DNA of 7,946 nucleotides, from positions 1 to 7,946 of the forward strand of contig SKGU01000002.1 in the NCBI GenBank assembly GCA_007117255.1, in the 5' to 3' direction. Every line of letters starts with the position of its first letter. Position 1 is the first letter of the stretch. Below the pieces are notes generated by a model that was given only the letters and a program-made list of their open reading frames with translations, had not been told where the DNA came from and did no database searches. This stretch comes from Natronohydrobacter sp. (lineage in GTDB: Bacteria > Pseudomonadota > Alphaproteobacteria > Rhodobacterales > Rhodobacteraceae). Positions 1-6,546 of this stretch are shown piece after piece. The position numbers and the translations under genes are program-made.

Positions 1-2
1 AC

Positions 3-1715
3 CTGTTCTGGCTGTTCGGCCACCCGGAAGTCTATATCATCTTCCTGCCCGCCGCAGGGGCCATGTCCACCATCATCCCCATTCTGTGCCGCACGCGCAT
101 TCTGGGCTATGGCGCAATCGTGGCCGCCATTCTGGGGCTGGTGTTTCTGTCCTTCGGCCTTTGGGTGCATCACATGTTCACTGTCGGCATCCCGCATATG
201 GCACTTGCGTTTTTCTCGGCGGCATCCGTGCTCGTCGCCGTGCCCACAGCCGTGCAGATCTTCGCCTGGATCGGGACCATGTGGAAAGGCCGGCCAGAAC
301 TGCACCTGCCGATGTATCACATCCTTGGCTTCTTCCTGACCTTCGTGATGGGCGGGCTGACCGGCGTGATGCTGGCTATTGTGCCCTTCAACTGGCAGGC
401 CCATGACACGGCCTTTGTGACCGCGCATCTGCATTATGTGCTGATCGGCGGCTTTGTCTTTCCGATGATGGCGGCCATCACCTACTGGATGCCGCTGATC
501 ACTGGCAAGGCACGCATCCGCGGGCTGGGCGAGGCGGCCTTCTGGGTCATCCTGATCGGCTTTCACGGCACGTTCTTCATCATGCATCTGACCGGGCTGA
601 TGGGCATGCCGCGCCGGATAGATGTCTATCCCGACAACCCCGAATGGATCTGGCTGAACCTGACATCCTCTGTCTTCAGCTTTATCCTGACAATCGGCTT
701 TGCCATGTTCGCACTCGATATGCTGCTGCAGGCCACACTTGGACCCCGCACGCAGCGTGACCCATGGCGCGCGCCAACGCTCGACTGGGCCATGCCCCTG
801 CCCGCCCCGAATTTCAACTTTGCATCGCTGCCCACGGCACAGCATCTCGACAGACCGGCGGGCGAGATCATGCTGGCCCTTGCGCGCGGGCAAGGAGCAT
901 TGCCCGGCGCACCACGCGCCCGGCGCGAGTTTCTGGTCACAACTGTGGGCACAGCGCAGCCGGATCATGTAGCGATCCTGCCGGGCAACACGGCCCTTCC
1001 GCTGATCCTGTCGGCCTCTATCGGGGTGTTCGTCCTTCTGATGCTGGCGGGTCTCTACACATTGGCAGGCGTGGCGCTGCTTCCGGTTGCCATCCTGATC
1101 TGGGTCTGGGTGCGCGCGCTTGCGCCAAGTGGCAGGCTGGACAATGTCACAGTTGCGCCGGATGTAACCCTGCCCGTGCATCACCATGCCCGACAAAGCC
1201 TCGGTCAAAGCGGTCTGGTGGCCTTCCTCGTGGCCAATGGCGCGCTCTTCGCCTCGCTGGTGTTCGGATTGGCCTTCCTGTCTGTTGTCACGCAAGGCCC
1301 AGCCGCACCCATGGCCATGATCGACACCGCGCGCGCGCTTTGGTCGATGGGCATTCTTGCCGGGGCACTTCTGGTGGGCATGGGAGCAGCACGCCTGCAA
1401 ACCCCCGTAGGGGCCACATTCGGACTTTTGGCAAATATCGCAGCGCTTCTCGCACTGCTGGTCGGGATTGCGCCTGTGCTCGACCCACCTGACGCCCATG
1501 CCCGCGATGCCCTGCGCGCGGTCATGACAGGTTATATCGGCCTGCATGTCCTGACCGCCTGCACAATCGCGGCCTTTGTGCTGGACCAGCATCGCCGCGC
1601 CGAGATCACGGCACACGCGAAAGGCGCGTGGCCACATTGGCGGCTTTGGCAGGACTATACCACCGTCATCACGCTGATCACCCTGTTGGCGCTTGTCGCA
1701 CAGGGGGCAGGATGA
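3..1715 (+). CDS. ctaD: Cytochrome oxidase subunit I fused to a subunit III-like domain (5' end outside window)
   Basis: This is the haem-copper terminal oxidase catalytic subunit, which reduces O2 to water at the haem-CuB centre in the inner membrane and pumps protons. The reading frame is open from base 3, so the N-terminal helices, including the D-channel entrance, lie upstream. Visible motifs are HPEVY (CuB histidine and the cross-linked tyrosine) at 21-35, VHHMF (two further CuB histidines) near 170, AHDT (Mg/haem propionate region) and AHLHYVL (the a3 and a haem ligands) near 405-440, and GMPRR near 605. The subunit I core ends around base 740. After a linker with the usual TLDWAMPLPAP-type segment come several hydrophobic helices that match subunit III weakly, including GLHVLTA near the end. 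Two oddities stand out: the K-channel lysine position is glutamine (codon 255-257), and the subunit III glutamate appears replaced. Family assignment is secure. Whether the electron donor is cytochrome c or quinol cannot be told without subunit II. Confidence 0.95.
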   Translation: MFWLFGHPEVYIIFLPAAGAMSTIIPILCRTRILGYGAIVAAILGLVFLSFGLWVHHMFTVGIPHMALAFFSAASVLVAVPTAVQIFAWIGTMWKGRPELHLPMYHILGFFLTFVMGGLTGVMLAIVPFNWQAHDTAFVTAHLHYVLIGGFVFPMMAAITYWMPLITGKARIRGLGEAAFWVILIGFHGTFFIMHLTGLMGMPRRIDVYPDNPEWIWLNLTSSVFSFILTIGFAMFALDMLLQATLGPRTQRDPWRAPTLDWAMPLPAPNFNFASLPTAQHLDRPAGEIMLALARGQGALPGAPRARREFLVTTVGTAQPDHVAILPGNTALPLILSASIGVFVLLMLAGLYTLAGVALLPVAILIWVWVRALAPSGRLDNVTVAPDVTLPVHHHARQSLGQSGLVAFLVANGALFASLVFGLAFLSVVTQGPAAPMAMIDTARALWSMGILAGALLVGMGAARLQTPVGATFGLLANIAALLALLVGIAPVLDPPDAHARDALRAVMTGYIGLHVLTACTIAAFVLDQHRRAEITAHAKGAWPHWRLWQDYTTVITLITLLALVAQGAG

Positions 1716-2011
1716 AGTGGCTGGGGCTGATACTTGCAGGCCCGACGCTATGGGCCATAACCTTTGTAACGGTCTACGCCCTGCATGGCTATGTATGCGC
1801 AGACGCAACCGGCCCCCAAGCCCTTGGCGCAGGCGCGCGCGCAGCCCTTGTGGGCGCTTGGATCACAGGGCTTGCGGCCTTCTGGCCATTGTCCCGCACC
1901 ATGCCGAACGGGTCCGATTTATCGGCGCGGATCGCACATGCGGGTCTCTGGATCGGTCTGGTCGCGACAGCATTCACGCTGTTTCCCGTAGCTTTCGTAA
2001 CCAGTTGCTGA
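1712..2011 (+). CDS. Small three-helix membrane protein at the end of the cox operon
   Basis: This is a 99-residue hydrophobic protein whose ATG overlaps the ctaD stop codon (ATGA), with a purine-rich GGGGGCAGG just upstream. That overlap implies translational coupling and selects this ATG over an in-frame ATG at 1628 buried in ctaD. Three predicted membrane spans lie at about residues 4-26, 44-60 and 76-97. There is one cysteine after the first span (HGYVC) and another as the last residue. From memory, small proteins with a W-x-x-x-F-x-x-x-Y-x-x-x-x-x-x-C type first helix and a terminal cysteine often sit beside cox genes, but I have no name or proven function for them. A role in assembly or stability of the oxidase is inferred from position only. 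Confidence 0.8.
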   Translation: MKWLGLILAGPTLWAITFVTVYALHGYVCADATGPQALGAGARAALVGAWITGLAAFWPLSRTMPNGSDLSARIAHAGLWIGLVATAFTLFPVAFVTSC

Positions 2012-2015
2012 ACAT

Positions 2016-2056
2016 AAAAAACCCCGCCTTGCACGAGGGAGCGGCAAGGCGGGGTT
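2016..2056 (-). terminator. Strong intrinsic terminator, minus strand
   Basis: A perfect 12-bp stem pairs AACCCCGCCTTG (2020-2031) with CAAGGCGGGGTT (2045-2056) around a 13-nt loop. On the minus strand the stem runs directly into six T residues (2021-2016), the classic Rho-independent layout. On the plus strand only TT follows the stem, so it would work poorly for the cox operon, whose stop codon lies 8 bp before the stem. The minus-strand loop reads CCGCTCCCTCGTG and carries a C-rich, anti-Shine-Dalgarno-like stretch. Confidence 0.85.
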
Positions 2057-2095
2057 ACAGGGAAAACGGGACACGACCATCCCACAGAGGAACAC
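2016..2095 (-). ncRNA. Predicted stress-induced small RNA, about 80 nt
   Basis: No convincing coding gene lies here, but a minus-strand EcfG-type promoter (2102-2127) is followed after about 80 nt by a very strong terminator (2016-2056). Transcription would start near 2095 and stop near 2016, just short of the convergent cox-operon stop codon. The RNA would have a 5' part with a CCTC stretch, a small GGGA/UCCC stem, and the terminator stem with a loop containing CUCCCUC, which could pair with GAGGGAG-type ribosome binding sites. An EcfG-type-sigma-dependent small RNA with an exposed C-rich loop has precedent (GsrN in Caulobacter), but I do not claim homology. The single ATG inside (2080) has no good ribosome site and its frame runs through the terminator, so a small mRNA is less likely. 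Confidence 0.6.
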
Positions 2096-2101
2096 AAAGT
2101 T

Positions 2102-2127
2102 AACGCGTCACATTGCGCAAAGGTTCC
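2102..2127 (-). promoter_or_regulatory. EcfG-type promoter for the predicted small RNA
   Basis: On the minus strand GGAAC (2127-2123) and CGTT (2105-2102) are separated by 17 bp, a perfect match to the alphaproteobacterial general-stress sigma consensus. The expected start site is near 2095. No gene begins within a sensible distance downstream on this strand; the first feature met is the terminator at 2056-2016. Confidence 0.7.
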
Positions 2128-2184
2128 GGGGCTCGGCGAAAAAAAATGCCACAACCTCGTTTTGTTGAAACTGATCCAGGCAAC

Positions 2185-2213
2185 GCGCTGCCCGTGACCT
2201 TGCAGCGCACGGG
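2185..2213. repeat. Overlapping inverted repeats in the gene-free stretch 2012-2271
   Basis: GCGCTGC (2185-2191) pairs with GCAGCGC (2202-2208), and CCCGTG (2191-2196) can alternatively pair with CACGGG (2208-2213). The two stems share bases, so they exclude each other. They lie beyond the probable terminator of the 97-residue gene, and no function is evident. Confidence 0.35.
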
Positions 2214-2228
2214 TCGCTTCAATGCACA

Positions 2229-2254
2229 AAGGCCCTGCACACCGGCAGGGCCTT
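2229..2254 (-). terminator. Hairpin downstream of the 97-residue membrane protein gene
   Basis: A perfect 10-bp stem, AAGGCCCTGC (2229-2238) with GCAGGGCCTT (2245-2254), has a 6-nt loop and begins 18 bp past the stop codon of the minus-strand gene. The T-run on the minus strand is short (TTTG), so it is a weaker terminator than the one at 2016-2056. Its position fits the end of that transcript. Confidence 0.6.
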
Positions 2255-2271
2255 GTCAAAACAGGTTGGCA

Positions 2272-2565
2272 TCACTCAGACGGGGTCGGTTCAATTTCAA
2301 CGCTCGAAGGTGGCCCATCAGTGCCCAGATCCGTCGTTGTTCCTTCTGCAGGCAGCCCGGTCGGCCCATCAATCTGGGCGGCAGGTGCGTCATCCTGCAG
2401 CTGCGCGGGCGCGGCCTGATCGCTGGTTTCCTCGCCCGTCACAAGAACCCGTGACAGCATCCAGATCAGCAGCAACCCCGCCACAATGACAGCAAGGCTT
2501 ATGCCCACCAAAGACGGTTTGTGGCGTTTGGTCTGTTTCTTGGTGTTGGTATCTGGTGCGCTCAT
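2272..2565 (-). CDS. Small single-span membrane protein with acidic, Pro-rich tail
   Basis: This is a 97-residue protein I do not recognise. Residues 1-17 are polar and basic (KKQTKRHK), residues 18-42 form one strong membrane helix, and the remaining ~55 residues are acidic and rich in Pro, Ala, Gly and Thr, with no cysteines. The positive-inside rule suggests the N-terminus is in the cytoplasm and the tail is periplasmic. The start at 2565 is preferred over an in-frame codon at 2649 because AAGGAAAGGAAA lies just upstream and because the longer version would begin inside or next to the promoter. It has its own EcfG-type promoter (2630-2655), with a leader of about 58 nt, so it is probably induced with its neighbours. 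It lies 110 bp downstream of the cls-like gene on the same strand. Confidence 0.75.
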   Translation of the reverse strand: MSAPDTNTKKQTKRHKPSLVGISLAVIVAGLLLIWMLSRVLVTGEETSDQAAPAQLQDDAPAAQIDGPTGLPAEGTTTDLGTDGPPSSVEIEPTPSE

Positions 2566-2629
2566 GCTGGTTTCCTTTCCTTTCACTGACTGCGACCCAT
2601 AAAAACAGATCGCGCAGGACTGAGGACTC

Positions 2630-2655
2630 AACGCATAGGCGGCCAGCATGGTTCC
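2630..2655 (-). promoter_or_regulatory. EcfG-type promoter for the 97-residue membrane protein
   Basis: On the minus strand GGAAC (2655-2651) and CGTT (2633-2630) are 17 bp apart, a perfect consensus match. It lies in the gap after the cls-like stop codon (2676), so the small gene can be transcribed independently of the enzyme gene upstream. The expected start is near 2623. Confidence 0.75.
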
Positions 2656-2675
2656 ATTGTATCAGGCAGCACAGA

Positions 2676-3968
2676 TCACAAATGCGGGCGCAAGATGCCC
2701 AAGACAGTGTTCTGTGCATGGTCAAGCCAACTCATGCGATTCAACTCTGCGACCGTGACCTGACGCGCGCGGGCCAGATCACCTTCGAAAACCCGGATCT
2801 GGTGGCGCACAAATTCGCCGTCATAGACATTCAGATTGGCTTCATCATTCAGACGAAAAGAGCGCTCGTCAAAATTGGCGGACCCAACAGAAGCCCAGCA
2901 TTCATCCACCAGAATCAGCTTGGCATGCAGAAAAGTCGGCGAGAACTCATGAATGCGTATTCCCGCCTCCAGCAAATCACGCCAGGACAGGCGCGAGACA
3001 CGGCGCACCAGCCAACTGTCCGTATGCTTGCCCGCCAGCAGCAAATCCACCTCGACGCCCCGCGCGCGCGCTGCCAGAAGCTGCGCAATCGCCACTTTGT
3101 CGGGCACGAAATAGGGCGTCGAAATGCGGATATGCCGGCTCGCCGAAGCAAGGGCCGTCATCAGCATCAGATGAATTTCATTGCGACTGCCCGTGTTGCT
3201 TTTGATCATCTGCACCTGCATCGATCCGACCGGTGCCAGCGAAGGAAAGAAATCCGGGCCACGCAACAGCTCGCCACTGGCCTCGACCCAGTTATGGGCA
3301 AAAGCATTTTGCATCAGTGTCACAACCGGCCCGCGTACACGGTAATGCGTGTCGCGCCATTCCGACGGGTCGCGCGCCTGTCCTCGCCACTGATCAGCAA
3401 TCCCGACCCCGCCAGTAAATCCGGTCTTCCCATCAACAACAAGGATCTTGCGATGCGTGCGGTTGTTCAGACGGCTGAGCGTGCGCGGTCGCATGGGCCG
3501 GAACATGCGTAATTCGATGCCGCCTTCATGCATCCGGTCAAGCAACGCATCCGCCATCGGCAGACTGCCGATCCAGTCAATCAGCACTTTCACCCGCACC
3601 CCAGCCTGAGCACGCGCAATAAGGGCATCGCAAAACCTGTCGGCAATCTCACCATTCCAGTAGATATAGGTCTCGAACGTTACCGACCGCTGCGCTCCAT
3701 TGATCTCGCGCAACATCGCGTCGAAAATCTCATCGCCATTCAGCAGCGTGTCAATCTGATTGCCCGCAACAATCGGACTGCCGAACAGGCCCGCCATGTC
3801 ACGGGCGAATTGCGGGTCATCCGGCGGCGCGCTTTCGGGAAGCGCAGCGCGCAATTCGCGCCGGTATGGCAAAAGAGCGATAAGCAGGAACCAGAACAGA
3901 AGCAGCCCCACCACCGCCGCCGCCACGGCGCGCAGCTTGCGCCGAAAGCGATGAGGCAGAAAACGCAT
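2676..3968 (-). CDS. Phospholipase D family enzyme, probable cardiolipin synthase
   Basis: This 430-residue membrane-anchored protein has two HKD catalytic motifs. The first, THRKILVVDG, has H172, K174 and D179; the second, LHAKLILVD, has H348, K350 and D355 and is followed by GSANFDERS. That tail and the ETYIYWNGE segment near residue 100 are typical of bacterial cardiolipin synthases, which join two phosphatidylglycerol molecules, or PG with another lipid, at the inner membrane. One membrane helix lies at about residues 14-33 after a basic N-terminus. ClsA has two helices and about 486 residues, so this is a shorter form; another phosphatidyl transfer or phospholipase activity is possible. 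The ATG at 3968 is chosen because GGAG lies 9 nt before it. A TTG at 3983 and an ATG at 3977 lack suitable spacing. Transcription probably starts near 3994 from an EcfG-type promoter. Confidence 0.88.
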   Translation of the reverse strand: MRFLPHRFRRKLRAVAAAVVGLLLFWFLLIALLPYRRELRAALPESAPPDDPQFARDMAGLFGSPIVAGNQIDTLLNGDEIFDAMLREINGAQRSVTFETYIYWNGEIADRFCDALIARAQAGVRVKVLIDWIGSLPMADALLDRMHEGGIELRMFRPMRPRTLSRLNNRTHRKILVVDGKTGFTGGVGIADQWRGQARDPSEWRDTHYRVRGPVVTLMQNAFAHNWVEASGELLRGPDFFPSLAPVGSMQVQMIKSNTGSRNEIHLMLMTALASASRHIRISTPYFVPDKVAIAQLLAARARGVEVDLLLAGKHTDSWLVRRVSRLSWRDLLEAGIRIHEFSPTFLHAKLILVDECWASVGSANFDERSFRLNDEANLNVYDGEFVRHQIRVFEGDLARARQVTVAELNRMSWLDHAQNTVLGILRPHL

Positions 3969-4000
3969 GAAACCCATCTCCAAAGAAGGAATAAACTGAT

Positions 4001-4025
4001 AACGCGCAGTCCCCTGTCAGGTTCC
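4001..4025 (-). promoter_or_regulatory. EcfG-type promoter for the cls-like gene
   Basis: On the minus strand GGAAC (4025-4021) and CGTT (4004-4001) are 16 bp apart, a perfect consensus match. It predicts a start near 3994 and a short leader of about 26 nt carrying GGAG before the ATG at 3968. It stands back to back with the plus-strand site at 4038-4062. Confidence 0.8.
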
Positions 4026-4037
4026 GGACAGATATGC

Positions 4038-4062
4038 GGAACCCATTGCCGGACCACAGGTT
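4038..4062 (+). promoter_or_regulatory. EcfG-type promoter for the AI-2E family gene
   Basis: GGAAC (4038-4042) and GGTT (4059-4062) are 16 bp apart, one mismatch (C to G) in the -10 element. A start near 4070 would leave about 32 nt before the ATG at 4102. It would make the in-frame TTG at 4069 leaderless, which supports the ATG. Confidence 0.65.
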
Positions 4063-4101
4063 AGTCTATTGCAGCCATTCGCCCGAACCTTGGGAAAGTC
4101 A

Positions 4102-5232
4102 ATGTCGTCACATCCGAACTCCGGGCAGGGTCTGTCCCGTCAAGCCTTCTCGCATACCCCCCGCGCAGTTCTGGTGGGTATCTTCCTGATCCTTCTGGTC
4201 GCGGCAGTACAACAGGCACGATCATTTCTGATGCCTGTTTTCTTCGCATTGCTGCTCTTCTTCGTACTGATGCCTGTGCATCGCCGGTTGGAACGCTTGG
4301 GCTTCAACGGGCAATTCGTCGCTGCGGTGGTGGTGTTTGGCCTGCTGATCGGGCTGGGCGCGATTGGGGGCATGTTGGCCGGTCCGGTACGACAGGTCAC
4401 AGCCAATCTACCGGATATCGTGGAGAACATTTCCACGCGCCTTGCCGCCGCCCGCGATGCCGTGATGGCGATGGTGCAAAGTCTGCGACCGGGCGATCAA
4501 AGCGATATTCCCAGCCTGCGCCCGCCCCTGCCAGAGAACGGAACCGAGGCCGAAACCGACGCAGCCCCGGAAATGGCTTTCCTCATGGACAATGCCAGCG
4601 ACATACTGATCTACTTGGTCGAAGCGCCTGCCATGGTCGCGCAGCTGGTCTTTGCGCTTGTGCTGCTGTTCTTCCTGCTGTCGTCCAACCGGCTGATCTA
4701 CCGCAAGATCGTCCAGTTCTCTGGGACGTTCCCGTCCAAACGGGCGGCCATCACCACATTGCGCGAAACAGAATCCAAGCTTTGCGGCTATCTGGGCACG
4801 ATCACATTGATCAATGCCGGACTGGGGCTGTGCATCGGCCTCGCGCTCTGGGCGCTTGGCATGCCTGTGCCACTTCTGTTCGGAATGCTGGCGTTTCTGT
4901 TCAATTTCATCCCGTATCTGGGCGCAATCATGGGCGTCATCCTGTCCACGGTTGTCGCACTCTTGTGGTTTGACACCATCGGCGCGGTTCTGGCGGTCGG
5001 CCTGACCTACCTGCTGCTGACCACCATTGAAGGCCAGCTTGTCACGCCCAGCCTGCTGGCACATCGATTGCGCATGAATGCAGTGCCGGTATTCCTGTCA
5101 GTGGCGTTCTGGGCATGGATGTGGGGGTTCATGGGCATGCTGATCGCAGTGCCCTTGCTGGTGGCACTGCGCATCATTGCAGAACAATCACCGCCCTTGC
5201 ATGGCATTGCACATTTCCTCTCGGCGGACTGA
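4102..5232 (+). CDS. AI-2E family transporter (PF01594, PerM/YdiK/TqsA-like)
   Basis: This 376-residue polytopic membrane protein belongs to the AI-2E/UPF0118 family. Members have been linked to export of the quorum signal AI-2 or to ion/proton antiport, so the substrate cannot be assigned. Hydrophobic helices occur at about residues 22-36, 41-58, 70-93, 170-195, 232-252, 256-290, 293-310 and 327-358. The family signature FNFIPYLGAIMG lies at 267-278, and the C-terminal pattern (VTPSLLAHRLRMN, then WGFMGMLIAVPLL) is at 314-353. A soluble region at about 94-168 includes a Pro/Glu-rich insert (128-158). ATG 4102 follows GGGAAAG at short spacing. An in-frame TTG at 4069 would fall at the predicted transcription start and is rejected. 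The gene is divergent from the cls-like gene with paired stress promoters. Its stop lies 11 bp from the stop of the convergent DUF2254 gene, with no terminator between. Confidence 0.88.
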   Translation: MSSHPNSGQGLSRQAFSHTPRAVLVGIFLILLVAAVQQARSFLMPVFFALLLFFVLMPVHRRLERLGFNGQFVAAVVVFGLLIGLGAIGGMLAGPVRQVTANLPDIVENISTRLAAARDAVMAMVQSLRPGDQSDIPSLRPPLPENGTEAETDAAPEMAFLMDNASDILIYLVEAPAMVAQLVFALVLLFFLLSSNRLIYRKIVQFSGTFPSKRAAITTLRETESKLCGYLGTITLINAGLGLCIGLALWALGMPVPLLFGMLAFLFNFIPYLGAIMGVILSTVVALLWFDTIGAVLAVGLTYLLLTTIEGQLVTPSLLAHRLRMNAVPVFLSVAFWAWMWGFMGMLIAVPLLVALRIIAEQSPPLHGIAHFLSAD

Positions 5233-5243
5233 TACGATTGCAT

Positions 5244-6527
5244 TCAGATGCTCGCCGCCAAAGGGTCCAGGGATGCTGGTGAAATACGGGCATGAAGGGC
5301 GCGCAATTCTTCCTTGTCTGCGTTCAGCACCAACGCCGCCTCTGCGCGCGCCAGCGCATGCCCGCTTTCCTGATCTGCGGCATGACCCCAGATGGCGGGC
5401 GAAATCCGCGACAGGTCATAGAGAACAGACTGCAAAACGTGATGCACTTCAACCAATGCAGCCCCATCCCGTGCGATGGGGCGCATCAGATCACTCAACA
5501 ACTCGGCGGCCTGTATCGGCGGCATCCAGAGCCGGTCATTGCGGGGATCGGCCGCAATCGGGCTATCCCACACCGAAAGTACCCGCAGAGCGCGGCGCAA
5601 CACATCAATCGCAGTGCCAGGATCATTCACTGCCGGCGACAGTGATCGTGACGCAGTTTCCGCCATGACAATCAAGCCGAATTGCGGGTCTTGACGGAAT
5701 GTGCGCATCGCCCCAAGCGTGACGCACCACACCACGGCCTTTGATAACTCCGGGTCAAGCTTTGTATCGGAATACAGAACAGGGCGGGCCTTGCTGGCAA
5801 ACTGCCCCGGTCTGCGATTGATATACAAACGCAGGTCATGCGCTTGCGCAATCTTCTGCATCTCGCTCACATCGATATGCTGCACATAGCCAGCCGTAGT
5901 GGCAAATACCGGATAAGCACGCGCGGCGTCGGGCACCGCGGTCAGGGCATGACATTCCAGAAAGGGCAGCTTGCATCGGCGCGCCAGCGCATCGCACGCG
6001 GCTTTTTCAACCTGGTCAAGCGTATCAGGGATACGCCCGAAGGTGCGCAGCCTGTTCACCCAGCGGATGAAAGCAACATAGATCATGACAATGACCAGAA
6101 CCGTCATACCCAGCAGGATGATCCGTCCGCCATTGTCATAAACACCGATCTGCAATGCGATGATTCCAACCAACGCAAACACAAACGCCCCCAGAAAGGT
6201 GGCAAGCGCAGTCTTTGAAACCCGGTCTTCCAGCAACAGCGCACTGGCACGCGGCGTTGCACCCTCTGCAGCACCGCGAATGGCATTGGCCATGATTCCC
6301 AGTGAAAACGTGGCAACAGTGAGCATGGAGGTTGCGACAATGCTCAGAACTGTTTCAACAGCGTCGGCGCCAAGCTGGAATGCAAGCTCTTCGGGAATAA
6401 ATGGCCCGATCACAATCGCAATCAGTGCTGTCACGACGGACAGCACGGAAAACGCCGAAACCGTGATCCAGATTTGCGATCCAAGCTGGCGCAGACGAAA
6501 CAGGAAAGTCGAGTCAGGATGCGCCAT
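5244..6527 (-). CDS. DUF2254 family predicted membrane protein
   Basis: This 427-residue protein matches the DUF2254 family, whose biochemical function is unknown to me. Four membrane helices lie at about residues 20-43, 57-80, 107-129 and 136-156, followed by a soluble C-terminal domain of about 270 residues. Family hallmarks seen are TFSLGIMANAI (73-83), RTFRQDPQFGLIVMAE (275-290) and SRSLSPAVNDPGTA (293-306); the SP-x-x-NDP-x-TA segment is the most characteristic. The start at 6527 has only a weak upstream GGTGACAG and lies 19 bp after the YqjE-like stop. The gene is therefore probably translated from a polycistronic mRNA as the last gene of the csbD operon. No promoter is evident of its own. 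Confidence 0.85.
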   Translation of the reverse strand: MAHPDSTFLFRLRQLGSQIWITVSAFSVLSVVTALIAIVIGPFIPEELAFQLGADAVETVLSIVATSMLTVATFSLGIMANAIRGAAEGATPRASALLLEDRVSKTALATFLGAFVFALVGIIALQIGVYDNGGRIILLGMTVLVIVMIYVAFIRWVNRLRTFGRIPDTLDQVEKAACDALARRCKLPFLECHALTAVPDAARAYPVFATTAGYVQHIDVSEMQKIAQAHDLRLYINRRPGQFASKARPVLYSDTKLDPELSKAVVWCVTLGAMRTFRQDPQFGLIVMAETASRSLSPAVNDPGTAIDVLRRALRVLSVWDSPIAADPRNDRLWMPPIQAAELLSDLMRPIARDGAALVEVHHVLQSVLYDLSRISPAIWGHAADQESGHALARAEAALVLNADKEELRALHARISPASLDPLAASI

Positions 6528-6546
6528 CTGTCACCGGTAATGCAGG

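Noticed and set aside
764..1492. Plus-strand open frame (242 codons) inside ctaD
   Set aside because: Alternate frame of a GC-rich gene; Arg/Gly/Pro/Cys-rich product with no recognisable motif.
2016..2080. A small ORF from the ATG at 2080 on the minus strand instead of a small RNA
   Set aside because: Weak ribosome site, and the frame reads through the terminator hairpin and antisense to the cox-operon gene.
2089..2114. Plus-strand GGAAC at 2089 as another EcfG-type promoter
   Set aside because: At 16-17 bp spacing the bases are ACAT/CATT, lacking GTT, and no plus-strand gene follows.
2556..3512. Long plus-strand open frame (318 codons) opposite the cls-like gene
   Set aside because: It lies antisense to a gene with two intact HKD motifs, and its product is low in hydrophobic order and rich in H, Q and R, typical of a shadow frame.
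4069..4101. TTG at 4069 as the start of the AI-2E family gene
   Set aside because: It would coincide with the predicted transcription start and has no ribosome site; the ATG at 4102 fits better.
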